The notes under the pieces were generated by a model, which saw only the letters and a program-made list of their open reading frames with translations, did no database searches and had not been told where the DNA came from. From JAPOKJ01 sp031421635 (GTDB taxonomy: Bacteria; Pseudomonadota; Gammaproteobacteria; Burkholderiales; Burkholderiaceae_E): a DNA stretch of 64,000 nt. The position numbers and the translations under genes are program-made. This document shows, piece by piece, positions 1 through 7,402 of this stretch. The number at the start of each line of letters is the position of its first letter. Within the stretch, counting starts at the first letter, position 1. The stretch lies in NCBI GenBank assembly GCA_031421635.1, contig JANOPA010000026.1:62001-126000 (forward strand), written 5' to 3'.

Positions 1-1
1 G

Positions 2-1123
2 AGGCGTGCCTTCGCGGAGCGCAGCGCATCGCTTGAAGATTCAGCGCGCGCCCTAGGACTCTCCCCTTACCGGGTTTGGTGGCGTGTGGTTTGGCCCATG
101 GCTCGTCCCGCCGTTGCGGCCGGTTTGGTTTTAGTCATGATGGAAACTTTGGCTGACTTTGGCGTTAGCTCGTATTTCGGGGTAGATACGATGACGGTCG
201 CGATTTACAAAGCGTGGCAAAGCATGGGTGATCGTTTCACTGGCGCGCGTCTCGCGCTGCTACTTCTGGTGGCCTCGGGCTTACTCATCGCGCTGGAGCG
301 CAAGCTCCGAGGACGAATGCAGTTCTTTACGCGCAGTCCTAAACCGGCTAGTCCTCGATGGTTGGGTGGCATGAGAGCGCTACTCGCTTTGGCAATATGC
401 GCTGCAGTGCCTTTTTTTGCTTTCGGTTTACCGGTGTTGCTATTGCTCATTAAATGGTTTCAAGAGGGAGGCACCTTCGATTTCCGCATGCTGCATTGGC
501 TTTGGAATAGCTTTTATTTGTCGCTACTTGCCGCCTTTGCGACTGTGGGTTTAGCCCTCGTGGCGGTTTACGCTTTACGTCTAAATGCGCGGCGTTCGAT
601 GCTGGTGGCGATCAGTTTCGCAAATGCCGGCTATGCCTTACCCGGGCTAGTCATCGCCGTTGGCCTTCTCATCGCTCTGGCCTATGTTGACGCGGGAATT
701 GCGACGGTCTTGGGGGTGTCTGGCCTATTGCTTGGCTCGTCGTTAGGCGTGGTGTATGCCTATATGGTGCGCTTTTACGCGGTGGCTTTCCAAACGCTTG
801 ATGCGGGCTTAAAGCAGGTGAGTCCGGTCTTGGACCAAGCGGCCAGAAGCCTGGGTCGACGCCCGTCGGAAGTGCTCAAGGAGGTTCACTTCCCTCTAAT
901 GCGTCGCAGTCTGCTCACAGCGCTGTTGTTGGTGATGGTCGACAGCTTAAAAGAGTTACCCGCCACCTTAATTCTTCGCCCCTTCAATACTGATACCTTG
1001 GCGGTGGTGGTGTATCAATTTGCGAGCGACGAAAGGCTCGCTGATGCGGCCTTGCCGTCACTGGCGATTGTTGCTGTGGGACTCTTGCCCGTGTTGCTCA
1101 TGACTCGACTCAGCCGGGTCTAG
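2..1123 (+). CDS. ABC transporter permease, Fe3+ type (5' end outside window)
   Basis: Membrane permease of an ABC importer, probably for ferric iron (FbpB/SfuB-like). The frame is open to the window edge, so the gene starts upstream. The first codons encode a cytoplasmic EAA loop (LEDSARALGLSPYRV at about residues 11-25), and a second EAA loop (DQAARSLGRRPSEVLKEVHFP) lies near residue 285. Two EAA loops in one chain mean two fused permease domains, as in FbpB. Hydrophobic helices fill the rest. The fused architecture is typical of Fe3+ permeases, but thiamine or phosphonate permeases are related, so the substrate is inferred. The 3' end overlaps the convergent radical SAM gene by 66 bp. Confidence 0.85.
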   Translation, partial: RRAFAERSASLEDSARALGLSPYRVWWRVVWPMARPAVAAGLVLVMMETLADFGVSSYFGVDTMTVAIYKAWQSMGDRFTGARLALLLLVASGLLIALERKLRGRMQFFTRSPKPASPRWLGGMRALLALAICAAVPFFAFGLPVLLLLIKWFQEGGTFDFRMLHWLWNSFYLSLLAAFATVGLALVAVYALRLNARRSMLVAISFANAGYALPGLVIAVGLLIALAYVDAGIATVLGVSGLLLGSSLGVVYAYMVRFYAVAFQTLDAGLKQVSPVLDQAARSLGRRPSEVLKEVHFPLMRRSLLTALLLVMVDSLKELPATLILRPFNTDTLAVVVYQFASDERLADAALPSLAIVAVGLLPVLLMTRLSRV

Positions 1124-2533
1124 CCACTCTAAAACAAGTCGGCTCAAGCGGTTTTTTTCAATGCGAAATGTGGTGTCAGTCTTGGCATATAGCCAGTCTG
1201 AAAAAGCCATAAATCGTTCAAACGGTTGAGCGACGAGGCTCCCACCTAATAACCTTGCCAGGAGGTCAGACTTGGCATCATCAAGACCCGCCTCGGCCTC
1301 ACGGTTAGCGATTAAATCCCAATAGCGCGCGAAACGCTCCATTCGGCGCATTTCCTCGAACGCGAGCGTGGAGGTCGCGAGCACGTTGTAGGGCGGATTA
1401 GGATTAAACTTGAGTTGATACTCATCCGTATGGCGAATGATCGGTGTGCCTCTTAAACGCTTAAGAATGCCAAGCTGAATCTCGTGATGCTGACCTTTGG
1501 TTAGGCCCAACCAATCGACCAAAAGGTCAAATCCCCTTGCGAAGCTTTTCAAATCCTCGCCGGGCAAGCCCGCGATCAAGTCCAGATGTAGGTGCACTTG
1601 AGTATGAGCAACCAGCCAACGTACATTGGTCTCGGCTTTTACATTGTCCTGACGGCGACTGATTAGCTTTTGAACACTCGAATTTAAGGTCTGGATACCT
1701 ATTTCGAACTGCAGAGCGCCGCGCGGAAACTGCACAATCAGTTCTTTAAGGGCGTCGGGCAAATGATCGGGAATCACTTCAAAATGTGCGAACACTGGAT
1801 CGTCCGGGCGTTGTCGCTCGAGAAAAAAGCGCAGGATAGCTGCGCTGGTATCGACCTTCAAATTGAAGGTGCGATCAATAAATTTGAAGGTGCGCGCGCC
1901 GCGTGTGTAGAGTTGATCCAGGTCGGCGAGGGTTTGATCCAACGAGAACGGCCAGGCTGTTTTGTCCAGTGCTGAAAGACAAAATTCACATTTAAACGGG
2001 CAGCCGCGTGAAGCTTCGAAATAAGTAAGGCGATACGCGATATCCGCATCGCTGTAGAAATGATAGGGCGTTTCCAATCCGGCCAACTGCTCACTACTGG
2101 CAGTGTCACCTGGAATGATTTTCATGAGGGGTTTTGGCCCCACAAGTAGTTGCTGACAAAGGCGAGCGAAAGCGGCCTCACCTGGACCGGTGATGATGTG
2201 ATCGGCGAGCTGGCAAATGATTTGGCCACTTATTTCGTGGCTCACCTCGGGTCCTCCAAGCACAATTTTGATATCGGGTGCCAGGACTTTGAGGAGTTGC
2301 ACAATTCGAGTAGTTTCTTCCACATTCCAGATATAGACGGAAAAACCGATTACGCGCGGCTTGAGAGCCAGTAGCTTCTCGACGGCCACCTCGGGCCGAA
2401 TACCAATGACCATCTCAAGAATTTCGGCCTGCGCTTGCAGCGGGCCAAGATTTGCCAGAAGCCAGCGTAAGGCAAGATTGGTGTGCGAATAACGCGCGTT
2501 AAGGCTGCTCAGAATGATGTTGGAAGAACTCAC
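1058..2533 (-). CDS. B12-binding radical SAM protein
   Basis: Radical S-adenosylmethionine enzyme with an N-terminal cobalamin-binding-like domain (residues ~1-140) and a radical SAM barrel carrying the cluster motif CPFKCEFC (Cys178, Cys182, Cys185). A C-terminal extension of the DUF4080 kind follows. The 491 residues fit that family, whose reactions are mostly unknown. The start is GTG at 2533, placing the promoter in the 132-bp gap shared with the divergent Spy-like gene. The C-terminus (QHGQESHSNNRQ region) overlaps the permease gene tail-to-tail. The substrate cannot be read from the sequence. Confidence 0.85.
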   Translation of the reverse strand: MSSSNIILSSLNARYSHTNLALRWLLANLGPLQAQAEILEMVIGIRPEVAVEKLLALKPRVIGFSVYIWNVEETTRIVQLLKVLAPDIKIVLGGPEVSHEISGQIICQLADHIITGPGEAAFARLCQQLLVGPKPLMKIIPGDTASSEQLAGLETPYHFYSDADIAYRLTYFEASRGCPFKCEFCLSALDKTAWPFSLDQTLADLDQLYTRGARTFKFIDRTFNLKVDTSAAILRFFLERQRPDDPVFAHFEVIPDHLPDALKELIVQFPRGALQFEIGIQTLNSSVQKLISRRQDNVKAETNVRWLVAHTQVHLHLDLIAGLPGEDLKSFARGFDLLVDWLGLTKGQHHEIQLGILKRLRGTPIIRHTDEYQLKFNPNPPYNVLATSTLAFEEMRRMERFARYWDLIANREAEAGLDDAKSDLLARLLGGSLVAQPFERFMAFSDWLYAKTDTTFRIEKNRLSRLVLEWLDPAESSHEQHGQESHSNNRQ

Positions 2534-2557
2534 AGGCGAATGATAGCTGTTGGCCTA

Positions 2558-2577
2558 CTGAAACAAACTGAAACAAA
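2558..2577. promoter_or_regulatory. Tandem 10-bp direct repeat, possible response-regulator operator
   Basis: Two exact, adjacent copies of ctgaaacaaa lie in the divergent gap between the radical SAM and Spy-like genes. Ten-bp spaced direct repeats are typical of OmpR/PhoB-class response regulator sites. Because a sensor-kinase remnant lies just downstream of the Spy-like gene, this is plausibly the operator of a two-component system now missing here. The function is inferred. Confidence 0.4.
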
Positions 2578-2665
2578 GCGAGACCTCGCAGAGAAGATCT
2601 TTCTGCGTTCATGGCCGATGATGGGCACTCTCTGTTTAAAACTCTCTAGAAAGTGAAGGAAAATC

Positions 2666-3154
2666 ATGAAACGAAGTCTTTTTAAGTTTTGGAGTACTCG
2701 GGCCGTTGTGGGGCTCTTTAGTGGCGTGGTTTTGTTGGGTGGTCTTTCTGCCTGCGCGCACCGTCCTCACGGTTCAGGTACGCAACACAGTGCAGCAGAT
2801 GTCGCCAAGTTCCGCGAAAAAATGCTTGAACGCGTCAGCGCTCAGCTTGAATTGAATGCGGATCAGAAGCTGAGACTTGGAGTTTTGGCCGATAAATTGC
2901 AGGAGCAGCGCCTTGCACTGAAGGGCAAAACCAGCGACCCCAGGGCTGAAATGCAGGCGCTGATTAGTAGCGATAAGTTTGATCGAAGCCGCGCCCATAC
3001 CCTGGTCGGTGAAAAAACGGCGGCGATAACTACTAAAAGCCCAGAGGTGGTTGCAGCCATGGGTGACTTTTTCGATGGCTTGAACGCGGTACAACAGCAG
3101 AAAGTGCGAGACTTTTTGCAACGCGGTGGGCGCCATTGGGGCGGGCGCGGATAA
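2666..3154 (+). CDS. Spy/CpxP-like periplasmic lipoprotein
   Basis: Small periplasmic stress or chaperone-type protein of the Spy/CpxP group, 162 residues. The N-terminus is a lipoprotein signal with lipobox LSAC (Cys30). The mature part is helical and charged, with a Spy-like segment around 'AQLELNADQKLRLGVLADKL' and a second helical copy near 'LNAVQQQKVRDFL'. A good ribosome site (gtgaagga) precedes the ATG. Family members bind unfolded proteins or metals and are often made together with a response regulator and sensor kinase. Here only a kinase remnant follows (3205-3378). A GC hairpin at 3167-3181 follows the stop. Confidence 0.8.
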   Translation: MKRSLFKFWSTRAVVGLFSGVVLLGGLSACAHRPHGSGTQHSAADVAKFREKMLERVSAQLELNADQKLRLGVLADKLQEQRLALKGKTSDPRAEMQALISSDKFDRSRAHTLVGEKTAAITTKSPEVVAAMGDFFDGLNAVQQQKVRDFLQRGGRHWGGRG

Positions 3155-3204
3155 GTTGCACTTGGACGCCCGATGAGGGCGCTTGATCATGCACAATAGC
3201 GGCA

Positions 3205-3378
3205 ATGAACCCAAGCGCCTTCGCTCAACCGTTTTACCGATTAGACAGCTCCAGAACACGGGCTACGGGTGGCGTGGGATTAGGACTCTATCTCTCACGT
3301 TTGGTCGCCCAAGCGCACGGCGCGGCTTGGTCCATTCGCAATGCCCATCCCGGTTTGGAAATTTCGATTTCTTTTTAA
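3205..3378 (+). pseudogene. Sensor histidine kinase remnant (C-terminal ATPase end)
   Basis: The frame beginning at ATG 3205 reads MNPSAFAQPFYRLDSSR and then GGVGLGLYLSRLVAQAHG, ending at TAA 3376-3378. PFYRLDSSR is the F-box region and GGVGLGL the G2 box of a HATPase_c domain, so these ~57 residues are the very end of an OmpR-partner sensor kinase. The in-frame TGA at 3184 and loss of similarity upstream show that the response regulator, membrane part, phosphorylatable His and N-box are gone. The remnant lies 50 bp after the Spy-like gene, where such two-component systems often sit. It is probably a deletion scar. Confidence 0.8.
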
Positions 3379-3455
3379 TTGAAGTGGCGGCTTCGTAGTA
3401 TGATCCTTGCGCCTAGTCGCGCTTTTGCGATTTCGTATCTTGACGGAGCTAATCC

Positions 3456-4889
3456 ATGGGCATTTTGCCGGATGGTTTGATAGTCGTAGCCAAGCGAGAG
3501 TGCCCAACCTGTGTTTTGGTCGAGCCATTGCTGCGTGAACTATCTGAAGGCGAGTCGCTTACTGTTTATTGCCAGGACGATGCCAGCTTTGGCGCAGGCG
3601 CATCGTCGGTTATTTTCGATGAGTCGCTAGAACATTCCTTTGGCCTGGATATAGAGTTCGTTCCAACCTTAATTCGAGTCACCAACGGGGTTGAAGTTGC
3701 TCGCACTTATGGCTGGCATCGTGAAGATTGGCAGCGCATCAGCGGTCGCGCCAATTTAGGGCAAAACCTACCGGTGTCCAGACCGGGCTGTGGTTCCCTT
3801 ACTCTTGAGCCTGGATTGGCAGAAGAGCTCGCCGTGCGTTTCGGCAAGGCCAAGTTCCATTCACGCACGGTTGAGCTGGGCGATTCGGAAGACCCGATAG
3901 AAGCTTGTTACGCACGTGGCTGGTCGGATGGGTTGCCGGTTGTACCTCCCACCCGTGAGCGGGTCCTGCGCATGCTGACCGGGACCACCCGCGATTCTGG
4001 CGAAATCATCGGCATGGTGCCGCCCGACTTAGCGGCTTGTACAGTCGAAAAGGTCGCCATCAATGCAGTCATGGCGGGCTGCAAGCCGGAATACATGCCG
4101 GTCGTGCTGGCCGCCGTGGAGGCATCCCTCATCGACGAGTTCGGGATGCATGGCATTTTGTGCACCACAATGTTTGCTGGCCCAGTGGTCATTGTCAATG
4201 GTCCTATGGCCAAATCGGTTGGAATGAACTCGGGAGTCAATGCCTTAGGTCAGGGCAATCGCGCCAATGCTGCGATAGGCCGTGCCTTGCAATTGGTGAT
4301 CCGCAATGTTGGCGGTGGTCGCCCGGGTGAGGTGGATCGCTCAACCTTGGGCACACCTGGCAAATACACCTTTTGTTTTGCGGAGTCGGAGCTCGAAGAA
4401 TGGCAGCCGCTGTCAGTTGAACGAGGCTACGCGCGCACCACCTCGACCGTGACTCTCTTTGCGGGAGAAGGGGTACAAGGCATTGTCGATCAAAAGTCTC
4501 GGACGCCCGAATCATTGGCCCGTAGCTTTGCCGCCTGTATGCGTGCCGTGGATCATCCTAAGCTGGCCATGGCGGGCGACGCTCTACTGGTAGTGTCGCC
4601 TGATCATTGCCGCGTTTTTTTTGAAGCCGGTTGGTCCAAGGCAAGATTGCTTGAGGAGCTGACTCAATTGTTATTGCTTCCTGCTGATGAAATGTTGGCC
4701 GGAGCGGGTGGTATTGCCGAAGGATTGCCGAAGTCGCTGGCAGGCACCAAGATTTCAAAATTTCGCCCGGGCGGCATCTTGATCGTGCGCGCTGGTGGTG
4801 GCGCAGGATTGTTTTCAGCCGTCATAGCTGGTTGGGCTGCTTCTGGCCCAGTGGGCTCGATTCCTGTTACCAAGGAGATTACGTTATGA
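3456..4889 (+). CDS. Thioredoxin-like protein, partner of UGSC selenoprotein
   Basis: A 477-residue protein of unassigned function. The N-terminal ~110 residues look like a thioredoxin fold with a CPTC redox motif (Cys16, Cys19) and a later 'VPTLIRV' strand with the cis-proline position. The remaining ~330 residues are a distinct conserved domain with GWSDGLPVVPPT (from residue 155), GMVPP, VEKVAINAVMAGC and GRPGEVDRSTLGTPGKYTF. I recognise this long domain from proteins encoded beside UGSC-family genes, but no reaction is known to me. The stop overlaps the start of the selenoprotein (ATGA), so the two are translationally coupled. A redox partnership is inferred. Confidence 0.75.
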   Translation: MGILPDGLIVVAKRECPTCVLVEPLLRELSEGESLTVYCQDDASFGAGASSVIFDESLEHSFGLDIEFVPTLIRVTNGVEVARTYGWHREDWQRISGRANLGQNLPVSRPGCGSLTLEPGLAEELAVRFGKAKFHSRTVELGDSEDPIEACYARGWSDGLPVVPPTRERVLRMLTGTTRDSGEIIGMVPPDLAACTVEKVAINAVMAGCKPEYMPVVLAAVEASLIDEFGMHGILCTTMFAGPVVIVNGPMAKSVGMNSGVNALGQGNRANAAIGRALQLVIRNVGGGRPGEVDRSTLGTPGKYTFCFAESELEEWQPLSVERGYARTTSTVTLFAGEGVQGIVDQKSRTPESLARSFAACMRAVDHPKLAMAGDALLVVSPDHCRVFFEAGWSKARLLEELTQLLLLPADEMLAGAGGIAEGLPKSLAGTKISKFRPGGILIVRAGGGAGLFSAVIAGWAASGPVGSIPVTKEITL

Positions 4890-5410
4890 GTGGAGCGATT
4901 TTCTTGCTCGATCCCACAGCCGAGCTTTCGCCAGTCGCGCGTGCCTTGCACGCGAGACCGGCGTCCCTCGATGGATTGTGCGTTGGGCTTCTAGATATTT
5001 CCAAAGCGCGCGGCAATATCTTTCTCGACCGTGTCGACGAATTGCTCAGCAAAAAAGGCATTTCGGTAAAGCGCTATCGCAAGCCGACCTTCACGCGTCC
5101 GGCACCCGATGCTCTTAGGCAGCAAATTGCGGCCGAATGCAACGTGGTTGTTGAAGGGCTTGCCGACTGAGGATCCTGCACGTCGTGCTGTATGCATGAC
5201 ATCGCAGATTTCGAAAGTCGCGGTATCCCTGGCGTTGGAGTTGCTTCTACAGAGTTTGTGCCTGCTGCGGCGGCACAAGCAAAAACCCTCGGGCTCGATC
5301 CCAAAATGGTGTTCGTCCAACATCCCATCCAGGATCGCAGCGATGCCGAGTTGCGGGACTTGGCGGAGAACGCGGTCGAAAAAATTATTCAGGCGCTTAC
5401 CAAGACCTGA
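4886..5410 (+). CDS. UGSC-family selenoprotein (in-frame UGA decoded as Sec)
   Basis: The frame starts at ATG 4886, eight nt after AAGGAG, and runs to TGA 5168-5170. It continues in the same frame to the stop at 5408-5410 without any other interruption, giving 174 residues with Sec at position 95. The sequence around it reads VVVEGLAD-U-GSCTSCC, the Sec-Gly-Ser-Cys motif that gives the UGSC family its name, and homology-like sequence (GIPGVGVASTEF) continues after it. A SECIS-like hairpin follows the UGA at the right distance, and selB, selA and selC are neighbours. The protein is small, soluble and presumably redox active. Conventional gene calling would split it into two fragments. Its reaction is unknown. 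Confidence 0.9.
5182..5200 (+). promoter_or_regulatory. Bacterial SECIS-like hairpin
   Basis: A 7-bp stem (5182-5188 with 5194-5200, one G-U pair) closes a 5-nt loop, UGUAU, inside the selenoprotein reading frame. The apical loop starts 18 nt after the UGA, and a G occupies the second loop position. Both agree with the usual bacterial SECIS rules for SelB binding. The hairpin falls in codons just after the UGSCTSC motif. Confidence 0.75.
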
Positions 5411-5461
5411 CCCTTTCTGCCTCCTTGATCCGTCCGGTGGTTTCTTAGACAGGAGATCACT

Positions 5462-7399
5462 GTGATTATCGCAACCGCGGGACATGTGGATCATGGCAAG
5501 ACCAGCCTGATTCGGGCGCTGACCCACATTGATACGGACCGGCTGGAGGAAGAGAAGCGTCGTGGCATGTCCATTGATTTGGGCTTTGCCTATGCCGATT
5601 TTGGCTTAGCTAAACCAATTGGCTTTGTGGATGTTCCCGGCCACGAGCGCTTCGTTCGCAATATGTTGGCTGGCGTCGCGGCCATTGATTGCGCCCTGTT
5701 AGTGATTGCTGCAGATGATGGTCCGATGCCTCAAACGCTCGAGCATCTGGCCATTCTTGAGCTACTGGGCGTACAACACCTGGTGGTGGCCCTGACTAAG
5801 ATTGATCGAGTTGACGCAGCCAGGACGGCCGAGGCGATGCGGGAAATTCGGACCTTGCTCGCCAATACCCGTATGCCTAGCGCCTTAATTTTTCCATTGA
5901 TCGCAACCAAGGGAGAGGGCGTTGAAGCACTACGTGAAAGTCTGACGGACCTAGCGAGGCAGATCGAGGCTAAAGCATCAATTGCCGCTACGAGTTCAGA
6001 TCCGGCCGGTAACTTTCGCATGTCGATCGATCGGGCCTTTGTCATGGCAGGCGCGGGGCTGGTTGTTTCTGGTGCCGTTTACACGGGGCGAGCACAAGTC
6101 GGAGATCGAGTCATCGTGTCGCCCGCCGGGGTGGAGGCTCGCATTCGGAGCATACATGCACAAAATCAGTCGGCTCAGGTCGCATTCGCCGGGCAGCGCT
6201 GCGCTCTGAATTTGAGCGGTGCCGATCTCAAGAAAGAGGATGTGGGACGGGGAGCATGGCTGCTTGCCGAGCAAATTCATGCGCCTACGCAAAGACTGGA
6301 TGTTGAGCTCACCCTGCTGGCGAGTGAGGCGCGATTCTTGGCGGACGGAGCATCTGTGCAACTGCATTTGGCGGCCACGTCAATACCGGCGCGGGTGGCC
6401 TTGTTGCGCACCAAAACACTTGGCGCAGGCCAAACCGAATTGGCACAACTTGTGCTCGACCGACCGATTGCCGCCTTGCATGGCGATCGTTTCGTATTGC
6501 GAGATCAAGCGGCACAGCGGACTATTGGCGGCGGTCGGGTTATTGATCCTTTTGGTCCGGTCCGTGGTCGAGCCAAGGAAGGGCGACTTCTCGAACTTGA
6601 TGCGATGCGCGTTCCGACAGCTCATGAGGCCCTGTTTCTGATGCTCGCCTTAAAACCTGATGGTCTCGATTTACAACAGTTCGAATGCGCCTGGAATTTG
6701 AACCCAGCTCAACAAGCGCATCTCAGGTCCTTGCCCGGCTTGAGGGTGATCGCGCGCAAGAGGCAAGATCTCGCGGTTGCCGAGGCACAGTGGCAGGCTA
6801 TAAAAGACCGCTTGTTGGAGGCCATTGCCCAGTATCACGCTGCTTATGCTGATAGTTTAGGGCCCTCCGAAAGCGCTCTTCTGGCGCTCGCGTCGAGGAA
6901 TGCGACCATCGCGTCCGCAGCCTTACGTGTGCTGCTCGACGAACAGGCCATTGTTCGAGATGGGCTCGTCGTTCGAGCGCCCGGGCATCGCGCCCGCATG
7001 AATGAAAAGGACCGACTGCTGTTCGAGAGGATTAGCATTATTTTGCTAGCCAATGGACTACGGCCCCCTATTGTGGGAGATCTCGCCAAGGTGCTCGAAA
7101 TAGATCCGGCCGTATTGCTAGTGTTCTTACAACGTGCAAGTCAGGGTGGCCATATTGCGGCTGTCGCGAGCAATCGTTTCTACTTGCCCGCAACGATAGC
7201 CGATTTGGCGCAGATTGCTGGTGAGTTGGCCGTGCAGACCCCCGAGTCCGGGTTTGATGCTGCCGCCTATCGAGATCGGTCTGGCATCGGTCGAAACTCG
7301 ACGATTCAAGTGTTGGAGTATTTTGATCGGCACGGAGTGACCCGCTTTTCCGGCAACCGGCGCTGGATGTCCGAAACCTATGCTCGCAAAGTGACCTGA
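5462..7399 (+). CDS. selB: Selenocysteine-specific elongation factor SelB
   Basis: SelB carries Sec-tRNA(Sec) to the ribosome at UGA codons marked by a SECIS. The GTPase domain is complete: G1 GHVDHGKT (residues 7-14), G3 DVPGHE (57-62) and G4 TKID near 112. EF-Tu-like beta domains follow, and the C-terminal ~250 residues hold the winged-helix repeats that bind the SECIS (ends with FDRHGVTRFSGNRR). At 645 residues it is slightly longer than the E. coli protein. The start is GTG with AGGAG six nt upstream. It lies 51 bp after the selenoprotein and 3 bp before selA, so one operon is likely. Confidence 0.96.
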   Translation: MIIATAGHVDHGKTSLIRALTHIDTDRLEEEKRRGMSIDLGFAYADFGLAKPIGFVDVPGHERFVRNMLAGVAAIDCALLVIAADDGPMPQTLEHLAILELLGVQHLVVALTKIDRVDAARTAEAMREIRTLLANTRMPSALIFPLIATKGEGVEALRESLTDLARQIEAKASIAATSSDPAGNFRMSIDRAFVMAGAGLVVSGAVYTGRAQVGDRVIVSPAGVEARIRSIHAQNQSAQVAFAGQRCALNLSGADLKKEDVGRGAWLLAEQIHAPTQRLDVELTLLASEARFLADGASVQLHLAATSIPARVALLRTKTLGAGQTELAQLVLDRPIAALHGDRFVLRDQAAQRTIGGGRVIDPFGPVRGRAKEGRLLELDAMRVPTAHEALFLMLALKPDGLDLQQFECAWNLNPAQQAHLRSLPGLRVIARKRQDLAVAEAQWQAIKDRLLEAIAQYHAAYADSLGPSESALLALASRNATIASAALRVLLDEQAIVRDGLVVRAPGHRARMNEKDRLLFERISIILLANGLRPPIVGDLAKVLEIDPAVLLVFLQRASQGGHIAAVASNRFYLPATIADLAQIAGELAVQTPESGFDAAAYRDRSGIGRNSTIQVLEYFDRHGVTRFSGNRRWMSETYARKVT

Positions 7400-7402
7400 A
7401 GC

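Noticed and set aside
3183..3398. A 71-codon open frame beginning with TTG after the Spy-like gene.
   Set aside because: It reads the kinase remnant in the wrong frame; the neighbouring frame gives a clear HATPase G2 box.
4886..5410. Two separate small genes, or a pseudogene with a nonsense mutation.
   Set aside because: The frame is continuous through a single TGA that falls exactly in the UGSC motif, with a SECIS-like hairpin and selB, selA and selC nearby.
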